From assembly GCF_047511655.1 (NCBI RefSeq), contig NC_133400.1, positions 37,588,001 through 37,652,000 of the forward strand: 64,000 bases of DNA, read 5' to 3'. The translations under genes were made by a program, and so were the position numbers. The number at the start of each line of letters is the position of its first letter. Position 1 is the stretch's first letter. The notes under the pieces are model-generated. The model was not told the origin of the DNA and did not search any database. It saw nothing but the letters and a program-made list of their open reading frames with translations. This DNA comes from Castor canadensis (lineage: Eukaryota; Chordata; Mammalia; Rodentia; Castoridae). Positions 1 to 12,003 of the stretch are shown in pieces.

Positions 1-87
1 GGTGACTGGTTATTAGAGCTATATCAACTTTGAAGGAAAATAAAATAAATCTTTCTGGATCTTTTGCATTTCCTACTTCTCAAACAA

Positions 88-165
88 CACTGGGCAACAG
101 TGCTTTATGCCTGAAATCCTCAATACTTGGGAGGCTGAAATTAGGAGTATCACAGTTCTAGGCTA
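88..165 (+). repeat. B1-like SINE fragment
   Basis: CTTGGGAGGCTGAAATTAGG resembles the B1 core. Confidence 0.5.
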
Positions 166-328
166 GGGTTTGAACTCAGGGCCTGATGCTTATTAGGTAA
201 GTGTTCCATTACTTGAGTCATGCCTCCAGCCCTTTTTTGGTTGTTATTTTTCAGGTAAGGGCCTGTGTTTTTCCTGGGCCTCCTATGCCTCCCAGGATTA
301 CAGGTATGTGCCACCATGACCAGCCCTA
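166..328 (-). repeat. Composite B1/ID SINE, antisense
   Basis: TTTGAACTCAGGGCC (ID half) is followed by CCCAGGATTACAGG (B1 half). Confidence 0.75.
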
Positions 329-635
329 GACGGACAGTATTTTAAAAAACACAGTGCCTCCTATGCTTTCTGGGATTACAGTATGTACCACTGTGCTGAG
401 GCCTTGATTAGTAATATTTTAAAAAACATAAGCACTCATTTGTCTTTCCAGTACACTTCCAACCCCATTAAGTTAGAGTACATAATAAACGGATGGTTCC
501 TCTTACCTTGCCCAAATGAGTAATGACCTTTGGGACTTAAGATGTGCCTGATACAGCAGTTCTTTTTATCAGAAGAATACCTGATCAGAAGAATACCCAT
601 AGAAAGTTACAAGAAACAGACACCCATATCACATT

Positions 636-892
636 TTTTTTTTTTTTGTATGAGGGGCTGAACTCGAGGCCTTGTGATCTAGGCAAGCACTGCACTGTTT
701 GAACCAGTCAGTCCTTTTGCTTTTAGTTTGTTTTTTGGGTATGTCTCACACTAACTCTGCCCAGGCTGGCCTAAACTATGATCCTCTACCTCCTCTTCTT
801 GAGCAGCAGGCATGTTCCACCATGCCCTGCTTGTTTTTGAGATAGGGTATTCTAGAGTAGCTGAGATTACAGACATGTACCACACCTGGTCC
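636..892 (-). repeat. Composite B1/ID SINE, antisense
   Basis: It starts with a T15 tract (inverted A tail). Both halves are recognisable but diverged. Confidence 0.7.
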
Positions 893-894
893 GT

Positions 895-1202
895 AAGACC
901 CTTTGGCAAAATCACCCTGACTCAATGTCTTCAAGCTTGGATGATAAAGTCTGAACACTGCAACAACAGAATGAATGAAAGATGCTGGATGCCTAGAACA
1001 AAGAAACCACTTGCCCAGGGAAAGGTTTAAGCTAAATTACCTAACAATAGTATAAATATCCCAAGTGGAAAAGCTGCCCACTGTGTTCCTACCACTCTAC
1101 TTTTCTTGCTTCTCTCTGCCTAATAAAATCTTTGCTGGCCTTTTACCTTGTGAGTCATCTCTATATTCTTTTCTATAACACATTCAAGAACCACAGACAA
1201 CA
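895..1202 (+). repeat. Probable solo or partial LTR
   Basis: TATAAA (1050-1055) is followed by AATAAA (1122-1127) and a CAACA end at 1202, an LTR-like layout. The left border is unclear, and the family is not the one at 2133. Confidence 0.45.
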
Positions 1203-1248
1203 GGGTAATGAGTTCAGGTTCTTCTGTCTATCAAGAACCTCCTCCTGC

Positions 1249-1440
1249 TCTGGGCTGGTGGTTCATGCCTGTAATACTAGCTACTCAGGAGGCAGAGATC
1301 AGGATCATGGTTCAAAGCCACTCCAGGCAAATAGTTTGCAAGACCCTATGTTGAAAAACCTATCACAAAAAAGGGAGTGGGTGAAGTGGCTAAAAGGTGT
1401 AGGCCCTAAATTCAAAACCCAGTACTGAAAAAAAAAAAAC
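1249..1440 (+). repeat. Composite B1/ID SINE
   Basis: TAGCTACTCAGGAGGCAGAG is followed by GTGTAGGCCCTAAATTCAAA and an A-rich tail. Confidence 0.85.
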
Positions 1441-1587
1441 AAAAAACAACTCCTTAGTCCTCTGTCTAGTGATAATGAAAAAAAAAAAAAAAAAGCACAG
1501 CAGATGTTTGAGAACTCTAATATCATTAACAACATTTTTTAACATCAAAAACTTTGTTCTCTGGGGCTACTGCATCCCTATATATAG

Positions 1588-2097
1588 GCTCAACAGCATC
1601 ACAGGCTGCAGGCTATTGTTGAAATTATAACTAATGAAACTGCAAGAGCCCTCAATCTGCTGGCAAAACAAAGCACTAAGATGCACAATGCCATCTATCA
1701 GAACCGCTTGGCCTTAGACTATTTGCTGGCTTCTGAGGGAGGAGTTTGTGAAAAATTTAACCTAAGCAAATGCTGTTTACAGATTGATGATGAAGGAAAG
1801 GTCATAGAAGAGATTACAGACAGAATGAGAAAGATCGCCCATGTCCCCATCCAGACTTGGAGAGGATGGGATACCAATGACCTCTCTGGATGGTGGTATT
1901 CTGCCTTAGGTGGATTCAAAACTTTGATAGGGGCAATATGCCTAATCCTAGGAGCATGCTTAATACTGCCCTGTGTGGTCCCCTTGGTACTGCGGTCTAT
2001 AAGAACTATTATGGAGGCCATTATAGAAAGGAAAATGGCCTCACATATAATGATGCTATGGAAATATAGACTCCCAGATCACGATGATGCTCTTTGA
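1588..2097 (+). pseudogene. env: 3' end of a retroviral env (TM subunit)
   Basis: A frame open from just after TAG (1585-1587) to TGA at 2097 encodes a TM ectodomain: a heptad-like stretch with [20 protein letters not shown], then [10 protein letters not shown] and a C-x7-CC motif, a region rich in Asp/Glu, a Trp cluster, and a hydrophobic anchor (about [19 protein letters not shown]). SU and the fusion peptide are absent, so it is truncated upstream of about 1560. It belongs to the gamma-type, syncytin-like env class and to a different element from the 37-44 kb provirus. An LTR follows directly. Confidence 0.88.
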
Positions 2098-2132
2098 CCC
2101 TAGGTGGGTCCAAGCATCAAAAGGGGTAATAT

Positions 2133-2517
2133 TGTTGCAGGGAGGAGGATAAGAAGAAAACAAACTGGGCCTAAGTTCTGATAAAGTAGCAGGGGGGAAG
2201 GGATGGCATAGTAGAGCGATAAAACCTAAAGAATTCACAGGTGAAGGTCACATAGCACTAGGGATAGAAAGGCACTAAATAACTAGGCTGAAGTAGCCTA
2301 TAGAATTGCATATAACCATATATGGGTTAAACCTTGTTTTTTAATTTTATTGCCTCTGTAACCTGCTTGCAAGGGTATATAAGGTGAGACCCCTTTGTTC
2401 TTGGGGCTGTCTTTTGGACACCAGTCTGCTGGGTCTGTGCTGGCACAATAAAACATTGCTTGCTTCCTGCTAAACTGCCTCAATGTCCCATATCTCAGCC
2501 AGCAACTTTCCACAACA
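2133..2517 (+). repeat. 3' LTR linked to the env relic
   Basis: 385 bp run from TGTTGC to ACAACA. A purine run (2119-2126) lies just upstream, TATATAA at 2376-2382, and AATAAA at 2447-2452. The order env, polypurine tract, LTR is that of a provirus 3' end. Confidence 0.82.
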
Positions 2518-3325
2518 GGAATACCATAAGCTACAATTTTCCTTCCACTAAAGAGCAGCACCCTCTGACAAGAATCCATTAGTAATATTCACCTACACTG
2601 AAAAATAATATATTCAAATAAAAGTTAGTGATTGTACTGATTACTTTTACAAACCCATTTTATCTCTCTCATACTCAATGCAAAGAAATAAAATATAATC
2701 AAGAGGAAAAATCTGTCCCCATTATTATTCCCAATAAGAAGGATCTGCTGCATCTTGCAGGCCTGGAGTACTGTGCAATAAGGAGCACTAAGTGGATCAA
2801 CACACCTTGATTCTGATCTACCACACAGAATTGCATTTATATATGGTGACTGCACTAACTCCATGGGAGCTGTGATAGACCAGACCATTTTTGTGGTATC
2901 TCCAGATCTCACTAAATAAGAAAAGATCTTACAAAGTAAGATAAATTATAAGCTGTTTCTTTAGTATAGGTCGGAAAGGGGGCCTGATAAAAGTATTACT
3001 GTGGCCTAAAGATTGCTGGATTGATATTGTGTTGTTATAATGAAAACAAGGTACACATCAAAACCACTGTCAGATTAAAAACCTGAAGAATTTTATCAAT
3101 TCTTCAAACAATGGAGCAAGTTCCTAGTTTCTAGGCTGACAATTACTCCTGTGTTGGCATTGCTGCTGGCTGTGAAACACTCTACCAGAGATAAATTGAA
3201 CCACCTGGTAGGTGTTATAGTAACAGATGATGCTTACAAAGCATTTTTAAAGGGGAAGAAATAAAACAAGAAATAATTCCTGCTCCTATGAAACTTACAG
3301 GAACAAAAATTCATATTTAAACAAT
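2518..3325. other. Intergenic, nothing recognised
   Basis: No convincing exon, RNA or repeat. Short open frames look random. Confidence 0.5.
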
Positions 3326-3525
3326 TTTTTTTAGAATTGGGGATGGAACCCAGGGCCTTTGCTTGCTAGGCAAGCACTCTACCACTTGAGTACACCACCA
3401 GCCTTTTTTGTGTGTGTGGAATAGGGTCTAACATTGCCCAGGCAGGCCTCGGAACTCTTGATCCTCCTGCCACTGCCTCCTGAGTAGTTGGGGTTACAGG
3501 CATGTACCACCATGCCCTGCTCTTC
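3326..3525 (-). repeat. Composite B1/ID SINE, antisense
   Basis: GGCAAGCACTCTACCACTTG and CCTCCTGAGTAGTTGGGGTT mark the two halves. Confidence 0.8.
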
Positions 3526-5227
3526 TTTAAACAATTTTCACACTCAGAAAACACTGCACACAGAGCAAGGCAGGGAGGGAAGCAAGGGAGGGAGGGAACA
3601 AACTTACTGCACAGCAAGGCATAATAACCATGGTTCTTTGTCTGTTGTATAAATTTACAGATGACATTTCCATTACCCTAACAGAGAATCCTAGGACCTA
3701 ATAATTTTTGCATTGTTTATCTTCCATCTCCAAAGAGCAAAGGAATCCTTCATATTAGCAATAAGCCACATTCACTTCTCAATATCTGTGGAAAACACAG
3801 ACAGCATCAAAGTAAGTCTTCTCAGTGCATTGGTTTTTGAAAGAGGCCATACTCATTCTACAGCAGCTGGCAGAGAGGGAGTACTGAGTACATATTAGCT
3901 GTTAGCAACAACCACCTCAGGAAGGGAGAACAGCCACAATATGTGGCTTTCTCCAGAGCACCATTCAGAGAAGTGGTCACAACTAACATTTAGAACTCTT
4001 GAGCACTTGCTTAGTTAGCATGGAGGAAGCCCTGAGTTTATCCCCAAGCACAAAAAAACTCTTCAGGAATTTTGCAGAACTTGAGGCAGGACACTACCAA
4101 ATCACGGCTTTCTAAATAAGGAGAGCTGTTCCTCACCCTTCTCAGTCAGTCCACTAATTTGGCAGGAAAAAGACTTATTAAAATGGATTATCTTCGGTTT
4201 GCTGACAGAAAATTTCAAAATGGGATCTGCTTTCCAAGGTGAGCCAGACTTAAAACTACAGTCATATGAGGGTATTTCATCCCTCATGAAAAACTCTTGA
4301 ATAACTTTTATTGTGCTTTCGTTCAGAGAAAAGAGGGTTTCCATCAACAATGCCAACAGTCTTCTGAATTTCTTCAATGTATCTTCCCAGTCATATCTGA
4401 GAAACTTGTTTCTTTAGTAGGGAAAATCTGCCAACCTAGCTCACAGGTAAACCACAGCTAAAGTTATGTCCCCATTACTTTGACCTAGACACTGTAATTC
4501 AAAGTTACTGTTCTTACAATTTCAAGGTCTCTTTTCCTGAATCAGGAGAACACAAATGACTTTGAGCTCAAATGGCAAATGCTGATGCTGATGGCTACTG
4601 GCTCAGATAGTCCACTGGGAACTTTCATTTCAAGATATTTTGAAACCAATTCCTTCTGTTCTAAAGAAAATTTCAAATTTTCTTTTGATTAAAGCAATTT
4701 CCATCAAAAATTAAGTATTAAAAATGAATTCAGAACTTGATTCAGCTTTGTAGAATGTCCTCAAAGACTTTCTAAAAGTTGGGAAACAAACAATAGGTTC
4801 ACGGGTATAGATACATATCATAGTCACCAGATAACAAAGTAAGTATACATCAGTTAAATAAATCATAGCACATCTTACTATACATTGCTATAAAAAAGAA
4901 TGAGGAAATTCTGTATGTAATGATATAGAAAGATTTTTAGGATTAAGTAAACAAAGCAGTATATAGAATATGCTACTTTTTGTATTGGGGATAAGAATAT
5001 AAGTTTTATTTGCCCGAACTTGTAAAAAGAAACAATGGAAAGATAAAAAATATAGGGGCTAGAGGGAGATAAACAGGTAAAGAGAGGAATGGGAGCAATT
5101 TTTCTGCATCATTTTTATATAGCTCACACTCTAGAATCACATAAATGTATTAATAACTTTAACAATTTCCTTTGTAAGCAAGTTGTCTTGATTTACAGAC
5201 CAATAAGTCTAAGAATTATCCAAGTTG
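3526..5227. other. Intergenic, no gene recognised
   Basis: AT-rich sequence with no splice-flanked coding blocks. The 91-codon frame at 4102-4377 (-) resembles nothing that I know. Confidence 0.45.
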
Positions 5228-5422
5228 TTGGGTGCTGGTGGCTCACACCTGTAAACCCAGCTACTTAGGAGGCAGAGATCAGGAGGATCTCGGTTTTGAA
5301 GCCAGCCCAGACAAATAGTTCTAGAGATCCTATTGCAATAAAACTCATCACAAGAGAAGGGCTGGTGGAGTGGCTCAAGGTGTAGGCCCTGAGTTCAAAT
5401 CTCAGTTCTGCAAAAAAAAAAA
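5228..5422 (+). repeat. Composite B1/ID SINE
   Basis: GGTGCTGGTGGCTCACACCT start, AGGGCTGGTGGAGTGGCTCA junction, A11 tail. Confidence 0.88.
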
Positions 5423-5520
5423 GTATTCAAGGTGAGCTAGATAAAACTATGAAAAAGTTGATTCTGAAAGTCATTTAGTGATTTTTTTCTAAAGCCTGTG
5501 TTTTCTTTTTCATTTAAGAA

Positions 5521-5618
5521 ACTGATCGGGGCTGCTGAAGTGATAGAGTGCCTGTCTAACATGCATGAGGTCCTGAGTTCAAACCCTGATGCCACCAAAA
5601 AAAAAAAAAAAAAAAAAG
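5521..5618 (+). repeat. ID-like SINE with A tail
   Basis: GATAGAGTGCCTGTCTAACA and GAGTTCAAACCC are tRNA-derived A- and B-box regions. A ~19 nt A tail follows. Confidence 0.8.
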
Positions 5619-6059
5619 AAAGAAACTGGTCAATCCTTCAGATACAGAAATTGAGAGACAAGGCACTAGAATTGGAAAAAAATTTTTGATATTTGGTATA
5701 TTTTAAGATAAAGTTCTATAATAAATCATTCTTAGGATTTGTGCAGCCATAGCACACTGGATTTGAAACTGTTTCAAACAGATGCTGGCTGTACTAGCAG
5801 AAGCTAAAAGTTAAGAGTCAAATACCTCAGTGCCTTTTGGAATTTCCAGTCCACCAAAATCCAGGTAACTTCAAATTCTCTGACCATTTCTTCTGCTTTC
5901 TTGTTCAAATGGGAGCTCATGGCTATTTTCCTTTGAAGGATAGTTACTTCAACCTGTCCCCAGGCTTTGAAGGCCATTGTGTGACTGCTGCAGAACTCTC
6001 CTAGCTCCAACCTCCTCCCCAAGGGCCAATTCCATAGTCCACATCTCTGCTTACATATT

Positions 6060-6935
6060 GGAATTTCAAACTTAACTCTGCCAAAATAGAATTCTTAATT
6101 CACACAACTACCAAGTATGCTTCTCTCCAAGTCAATTTCATCTGTGTAAATGACTCTATCACTGGCTTAGTGCCTCACACCAAAAATCCAGAGGCCATCT
6201 TCATTTTTTCTCTTCTTTCCAACACCCACTCAAATCCATGAGGGAGTCCTAGGTCCAAGAACCTAACTCATCAGTTGTACCACATTCTCACCAAAATCCT
6301 ACTGTTGAATATTATCATCTCTCTGGGCTGGTGGAGTGGCTCAAGTGTTAGAGTGCCCCCTAGCAAGTGTGAGGCCCTGAGTTTAAACTCCAGAACTACC
6401 AAAAAACAAAAAGAAACAAACAAAAAACCAAATATTATCATCTCTCTACTACATACTCTCAGTCTTTGCGCCATTCTCAACAATGGCCTTCATTATGATA
6501 AATCCAATTCTGATATAGTTAAATAATTGTTGGAGTCAGGTATTAGAAAGATAGGAAGGGCAGAGAATAGTGGTCAGACAATGGGATTAATGAAGGTTTC
6601 AAAATGGCAAACTCATAGGACCACAGTAGTGAGCAGCTGAGTAGACAAGAGCATTGAATGTGAGTCAAGGAACTGAGGGACCAGGGTGTTAGAAGGACCA
6701 TTTATACGTGTATTGAAAAAGCTAAGAATTATGACAGAAGAGAAGGTAGAGAAACAATGAACCAGGAGAAAAATAAGCAGTAAGGATCAGGTATCTATCT
6801 CATCTCCAGGCTTCACTTCTAAAATATAAACATCCACCCCTCTCCATTTTTAAACATGTTATCCTAGTCCAAACTGTCTACCTTCACCTTTCTCCTAGAC
6901 CCTTGCAATTGACCTTCTTAATTGGTTTTCTTGAT
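6060..6935 (+). repeat. Old L2 LINE fragment, interrupted by a SINE
   Basis: ACACCCACTCAAATCCATGA and TTCACTTCTAAAATATAAAC fit the L2 3' region. The copy is split by the SINE at 6325-6430. Confidence 0.6.
6325..6430 (+). repeat. ID-like SINE with a perfect 17-bp target duplication
   Basis: AATATTATCATCTCTCT occurs at 6308-6324 and again at 6431-6447, flanking the element exactly. Confidence 0.92.
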
Positions 6936-7274
6936 CATTGATTTACCAACATTTTATTTTGTATCTTTGATATTGTAGCTTATTTTAATCTAATGAAATG
7001 AGAACATTTAACTGAACCCCAGATGTGACCACTTTTATTTCTAAGAATTGAATGTGTTTTTCTGTTTTCTATGTTTTTTTTTTCTCTTTCTTAGTTATAA
7101 TTTCTTTTTTCCCTTGATCAAACAACACTGAAACTTCTTAGCATTGGAATCTAGAAGAGTGATTTGGCAATTAAAATATCACTACATATTTTGGATGACT
7201 GTTCTAATGATTAAGGAATGGAAATTTTATTAAGCAAATTGATTCTCACTTTAAAACAAACTCTGACTTTTGGA

Positions 7275-7352
7275 GTTGAGGATGTAGCTCAGTGGTAGAG
7301 TACTTATATGTAGCATATGCAAGGCCCGGGTTCAATTCCCCGTACAACAAGA
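7275..7352 (+). repeat. ID element (tRNA-Ala/BC1-like)
   Basis: GATGTAGCTCAGTGGTAGAG and GGTTCAATTCCC are the Pol III A and B boxes. The centre is disrupted. Confidence 0.85.
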
Positions 7353-7599
7353 GAACAAATAGTTTTGACTGTATGCTGGAATAAAATTGTATGTCTTTCA
7401 TGTGTGAAACTGGGAAATAAAAACATTATCCAAAAAAATTAGCAATATTCTAGCAATGTTTTTTGTGGAAGCAACTTAGAATATACACAAAAATTACACT
7501 ATAACACTTATCAAAGAAACATGGTTTACAATGTTAAAAAGTGAAAACAATCCAAATGTTCAACAACAGAATCACCTTAACCATTTTAAAAAATACAGT

Positions 7600-7795
7600 G
7601 CCTTCACCCTACCTCAGATCAATTTAATCAGGACCTCTTTGAGGAAGACCCAGGCACTGGCATTTTAAAAAAGTTCCACCAGGGACTGCTGGAGTGCCTG
7701 CCTAGCAAGCATGAGTCTCTGAGTTCAAACCCTAGTACTGCAAAAACAAAAACCAAAAAGTTCCACCAGGCTTTCTGATATGCAGTCAGAGTGAA
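7600..7795 (-). repeat. MER5A-like hAT transposon fragment, split by a SINE
   Basis: CACTGGCATTTTAAAAAAGT and GATATGCAGTCAGAGTG are MER5A-like. The ID-like insert is at 7683-7763. Confidence 0.55.
7683..7763 (+). repeat. ID-like SINE with target duplication
   Basis: AAAAAGTTCCACCAGG lies on both sides of the element. Confidence 0.88.
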
Positions 7796-7956
7796 TTATC
7801 CTAAGTTTTATCTCTTTATGTACCATTACTATACTGAAGGGACCCCAAATTTATATCTACAATCTGGACTTGCACCTCTTCCGACTCTATTCTTATAATC
7901 CTAACTGCTTAATCAATATTTCTTCAAGAGAAGGGCAAACTGAAACTACAATGAAC

Positions 7957-8079
7957 CATGGTGTGGTAGTCCTCACTTATAATTCCAGCATTGGGAACAG
8001 AAAGGTGCTGAGGTAGAAGGATCAAGAATTGAAGGCCAGCCTATTGCTATACAGGAAGATCTGTCTCATAAAAAAGTCA
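7957..8079 (+). repeat. B1-like SINE
   Basis: TGTGGTAGTCCTCACTTATA then GGCCAGCCTATTGCTATACA resemble B1. Confidence 0.7.
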
Positions 8080-8495
8080 AATTCACAATGAGATGTCACT
8101 TCATATGTTAGAATGGCTATTATCAAAATGATAAAAGTTAATAAGGTTGGCCAAGGATATGGAAAAAAGGAATCCTGAATAGTTGATGAGAATGCAAATC
8201 AGTATAGCCATTATGAAGAATGGTGTGACAGCTTTTCAAAAAAACTAAAAGCAGACTTACTATATGAACCATCCGTCCCACTCCCAGGTTTATATCCCAA
8301 AGAACTGAAATTAGCATTTAAAAGGAGACTACTGCATTCCCGTGTTCACTGTAGCACTTACTCACAACAGCCAAGATAATGAATCAACCTAAACCTCCAT
8401 CAGTGGATGAATGGCTAAAGAAAATGTGATTACATAGATGAATCCAGAGGACTATATGCTAAGTGAAATAACTAGGCACAAAAAGACAAACACAC

Positions 8496-8624
8496 ATGAG
8501 CTAGGTGATACATGCCTGTAATCCCAGTACTGGGAGGCAGACTCATGAAGATCATGAGTTCAAGGCCAGCCTGGGCTACCTATGTAGCAATAGTCTGCCT
8601 CAAAAAAAAAAAAAAAAAAAGACA
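8496..8624 (+). repeat. B1-like SINE within L1
   Basis: CATGCCTGTAATCCCAGTAC ... GGCCAGCCTGGGCTACCTAT and an A18 tail. The L1 phrase ACAAA resumes after it. Confidence 0.88.
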
Positions 8625-8809
8625 AATACTGTGTGTTATCACTTATATGTAAAATCTGAAACAGTTGAATTTATAGAAGAGAGCAAAAGGGTGACTGGTG
8701 TTAGGGGGGAATGAGAAGATGTTGATCAAAGGCTACAGTCTACATTAGAAGATCGTTTTTAAGATGTATTATATAACATGGTGACAATACTTGATAATAA
8801 TGTATTGTA

Positions 8810-9030
8810 GCTGGGCACTGGAAAACTCATGCCTCTAATTTTAGCTACTCAGGAGACAGAGACCAGGAGAATCGCAGTTCAAAGTCAGCCCCGGGTGAAT
8901 AGTTCACTAGACCCTATTTCCAAAAAACCCATCAAAAAAAAGGGCTGACAAAGTGGCTCAAATGGTACAGCATCTGTCTAGCAAGTATGAAGCCTTGAGT
9001 TCAAACTCCAGTACTGCCCCTCCCCAAAGT
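8810..9030 (+). repeat. Composite B1/ID SINE within L1
   Basis: TAGCTACTCAGGAGACAGAG and GAGTTCAAACTCCAGTACTG mark the two halves. Confidence 0.85.
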
Positions 9031-9065
9031 ATATTGTATATTTCAAAACTGCTAAAAGAATAGAT

Positions 9066-9124
9066 TTATTTTGTGGTGCTGAGACTTGAACCCAGGGCCT
9101 CACACATGCCGAGTATGCTCAAGA
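9066..9124 (-). repeat. ID-like fragment
   Basis: GACTTGAACCCAGGGCCTCA is the inverted B-box region. Confidence 0.65.
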
Positions 9125-9465
9125 TAGATTTTAAATGTTCTCACTACAAAAAACAAAATATGTGAGGTAATGGATATGTTAATTAGCTTAATATAGTCAT
9201 TTCACAATGTGTACACGTAACAAAACATTATATCATATCCTGTAAATATATATGATTGTTTTGACAATTAAAATATTTTAAATTTAAACAATATTTCTTG
9301 AGAATCTCCTTAAATGTTAATAATTTGACTGAATTTTTATTTTCATCCTGCCCTCATTTCTGTTCACTTAATTCTCTCAGCTCTAAGTTCAAATTTATCT
9401 AGACTCTAACCATTCCTTACCAACTTTACCACTGCTTTTTCTTTTCTTTTTCTTTCTTTCTTTCT

Positions 9466-9778
9466 TTTTTTTTGGCAGTACTGGTGTTTGAACTCAAGGT
9501 TTTGTATTTGTTAGGCAGGCAACTCTAGAACCATGCCTCCAGCCCTTTTTGCTCTGGTTATTTTCGAGATAGTCTTGCTTTTTTGCCCAGGCCAGCAGCA
9601 CAGCAATCCTTCTATTTTAAGCTGGGATGAGAGTTATGTATCCCCACACTCAGCTTTTCTCTATTGAGATGAGGTCTTGGAAACTTTTTTGCCCAGGCTG
9701 GCCAGAACTGTGATACTCCTAATTTCAGCCTCCCAAGTAGCGAGGATTTCAGGCATAAAGCACTGTTGCCCAGCTCAA
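9466..9778 (-). repeat. Composite B1/ID SINE, antisense, with an extra B1 unit
   Basis: Two GCCCAGGC/TGGCC blocks follow one ID half, making it longer than other copies. Confidence 0.7.
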
Positions 9779-9855
9779 CTCTACCATTTCTACTTTGGCT
9801 CAAGTCATCAATAACCTGGATTTTACTTATCTTATTAATTTATTTATATTTACTT

Positions 9856-9970
9856 TTGGTGTTTTTAAACAGTCTTGCTATGTAGCCCAGGCTGACCTAG
9901 AACTCCCAATCCTCCTGCCTCAGCCTCCAGAATGCTGGGATTATACTCCTTCACATTCACACCCAGCTCT
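9856..9970 (-). repeat. B1 SINE, antisense
   Basis: TCTTGCTATGTAGCCCAGGC and CTGGGATTATA are B1 hallmarks. Confidence 0.85.
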
Positions 9971-10034
9971 CTACTCTGGGTTTTATTACAATAGCTTCTG
10001 AAACTATCAGAGTGCTGTTCAAAATACAACTTGT

Positions 10035-10130
10035 AGCCTAGAGATGTAGCTCAGTGGTAGAGAATTTGCCTAGTATGCACATGCCAGACAAGGCCTTGGG
10101 TTTGATCCCCAGGTACCATGGACAAATGAA
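10035..10130 (+). repeat. ID element
   Basis: GATGTAGCTCAGTGGTAGAG and TTGGGTTTGATCCCCAGG are clear A and B boxes. Confidence 0.88.
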
Positions 10131-10139
10131 CAAAAAAAG

Positions 10140-10605
10140 AGCAATTTCTATCTCTCTTCTAATCAGAACTCTTTAATGGCTTCCTATCTCACTCAGACTA
10201 AATGCGAGTCTTTATTATAACTGACCTAATTAGGTCCCCTACAACTTCTCTGACATAAGCTCTTTCCATAATCTCCCTAAATTGTTTCCCAGCTGTACTG
10301 GTCTCCTTTCTGTAACAAGCCAGGCATATTCTGCTTTCGAGCCTTTGCAGGCTCACTGCTTAGAAAATTCTTTTCTCAAATGTCCACATGACTAACTGCT
10401 TCACTTCTCTTAGATCACAGTTTATATCTTATCAATGATGTCTATTGCCCTGTTTCTCCAGACCACGTATTATCCTCTACTTTACTACGTATTTACTGTC
10501 TGTCATTTCCACTGGGAATAAGTTCTGTAAGGGAGGAATTTTGTTTTGTTTATGGCTATATCCCCTGTACTGAACAATAAATACATACTTGTTGAATGAA
10601 TATAT
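10140..10605 (+). repeat. L2 LINE 3' end
   Basis: GAGCCTTTGCAGGCTCACTG, a GGGAGGAATTTTG block and AATAAATACATACTTGTTGA with TGAATGAAT at the end match the L2 3' terminus. Confidence 0.8.
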
Positions 10606-10712
10606 AGATGGCATCTTCTCTATCGTTTTTCCTCCATACAAATAGTTACATAGTTAAACTTACCCAGTCAGCTTTTCCACTTACTATACCATTGCGATGA
10701 TACATGAAAACT

Positions 10713-10955
10713 GAACCAGGCACAGTGGTGTACACCTGTAACTTGAGCATTCAGGAGGCTGAAGCAGGAGAATCCTGAGTTCCAGGCCAGCTTGAACTAC
10801 ATAGCAAATCCTATCTAGAAAAACGAAAAAGAAAGAAAAGCCTATCTTGAAAAAAAAAAAACACAAAAAGGGGCTGATGGAGTGGCTCAAGGTGTAGGCC
10901 ATGAGTTCAAACCCCAGTACTGAAGGAAAGAAAAAAAAAAAAAAAAAAAAAAGAA
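10713..10955 (+). repeat. Composite B1/ID SINE
   Basis: The B1 half ends in an A-rich linker, then GGGGCTGATGGAGTGGCTCA starts the ID half, with a ~25 nt A-rich tail. Confidence 0.85.
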
Positions 10956-11894
10956 AGAAATCCTGCCACCTCAGGATTTGAAAGGTAGTGATGGAGCTGG
11001 AATACCATATACAATCCTGCTGCTCCTTTGATAAATAATCTAGCTTAGGTATTGCCAATAATTTAGAGATTATCTAGTGATCCAAACCCCACAAGTTTTT
11101 CTTCCCAGAGTACCATCAATCATTAATTTTGTAGTCCTGATAACTCAAAACAAGAACCATTAGCACCTTCTTCTGTACCCCTGAAAAATATTTCTAACTT
11201 GCAACTTCTGTTCTATATGTTCAAAACTAGTGCTGAAAGCAAAAGTACTTTCTGAGCTGCCTGAATGATATATACTGGATTGTCTAAAGTAATGGATTAT
11301 ATGTTTTTGTACTCAACTATTTGTGAACAGTAGGTATGCCCTTCAAAAATTCATAATTACTTCCCCACTCTTCCTCACCTCAACCCACCTAGTCTGACAA
11401 ACACATTGAACCAAAATAAAGGAATTGAGCAACGAAAATCTGGTAGATATATGAAATCATTCCAGGCTCAAACTTTAAATAATTTGCATAGTGAGGAGAA
11501 CAGCTCAGATGCACTGTGACTCAGCAGTTTATGGTGCCTGAGATATGAAATAAGATAAAGATCTTTTCTCTTTTATGGCATTAGGCTAAATAATGGAGCC
11601 AAGATAAATGAGGTACCTCAGTCAGTGGCTGAAATGTCACAATGTGCACACTGACAGATTTAACTCAAGTCTGTGATGACAGGGGGAGGAAAAAGTGTAT
11701 GTCAACTGAAACACAGAGCTGTTCTGAAATAACCTGTCCAATGCTGACTACAATTAGCACTCAGAAATGTATAAAATATTGGAAATGAAAGCAAAATTTA
11801 GAAATAGGAACTATGGTACCAGCTAAGTGTTAGAACTTAGAGCTAAGGAGGGAATTTATCCAGATACTGCGCAGTTCTTTTAAACAAAATGTAA

Positions 11895-12003
11895 ATCCCA
11901 TTTTACACTAAAGAAATAGCCTCGGAAAAGTTAAGAAACTTGTTAAATGTCACATAAAAAGACATGGCCAGGTTACCAATCTACACCACAACTTTATGCT
12001 GCC
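11895..12003 (+). repeat. MIR fragment
   Basis: CCCATTTTACACTAAAGAAA ... TTAAGAAACTTGTTAAATGT matches the MIR core pattern. Confidence 0.7.

Larger units (their letters stand above)
8080..9290 (+). repeat. Old L1 3' end, interrupted by three SINEs
   Basis: GATGAGAATGCAAATCAGTA, CATCAGTGGATGAATGGCTA and AAGTGAAATAACTAGGCACA are typical of the L1 ORF2 end. Inserts: 8496-8624, 8810-9030 and 9066-9124. Confidence 0.85.

Noticed and set aside
7275-7352. A possible tRNA gene
   Set aside because: The A and B boxes are there, but the centre is disrupted and the form is that of an ID SINE. No cloverleaf can be drawn.
10684-11058. A 124-codon minus-strand frame
   Set aside because: It reads through a composite SINE and its poly-A tail (runs of Phe), so it is not a gene.
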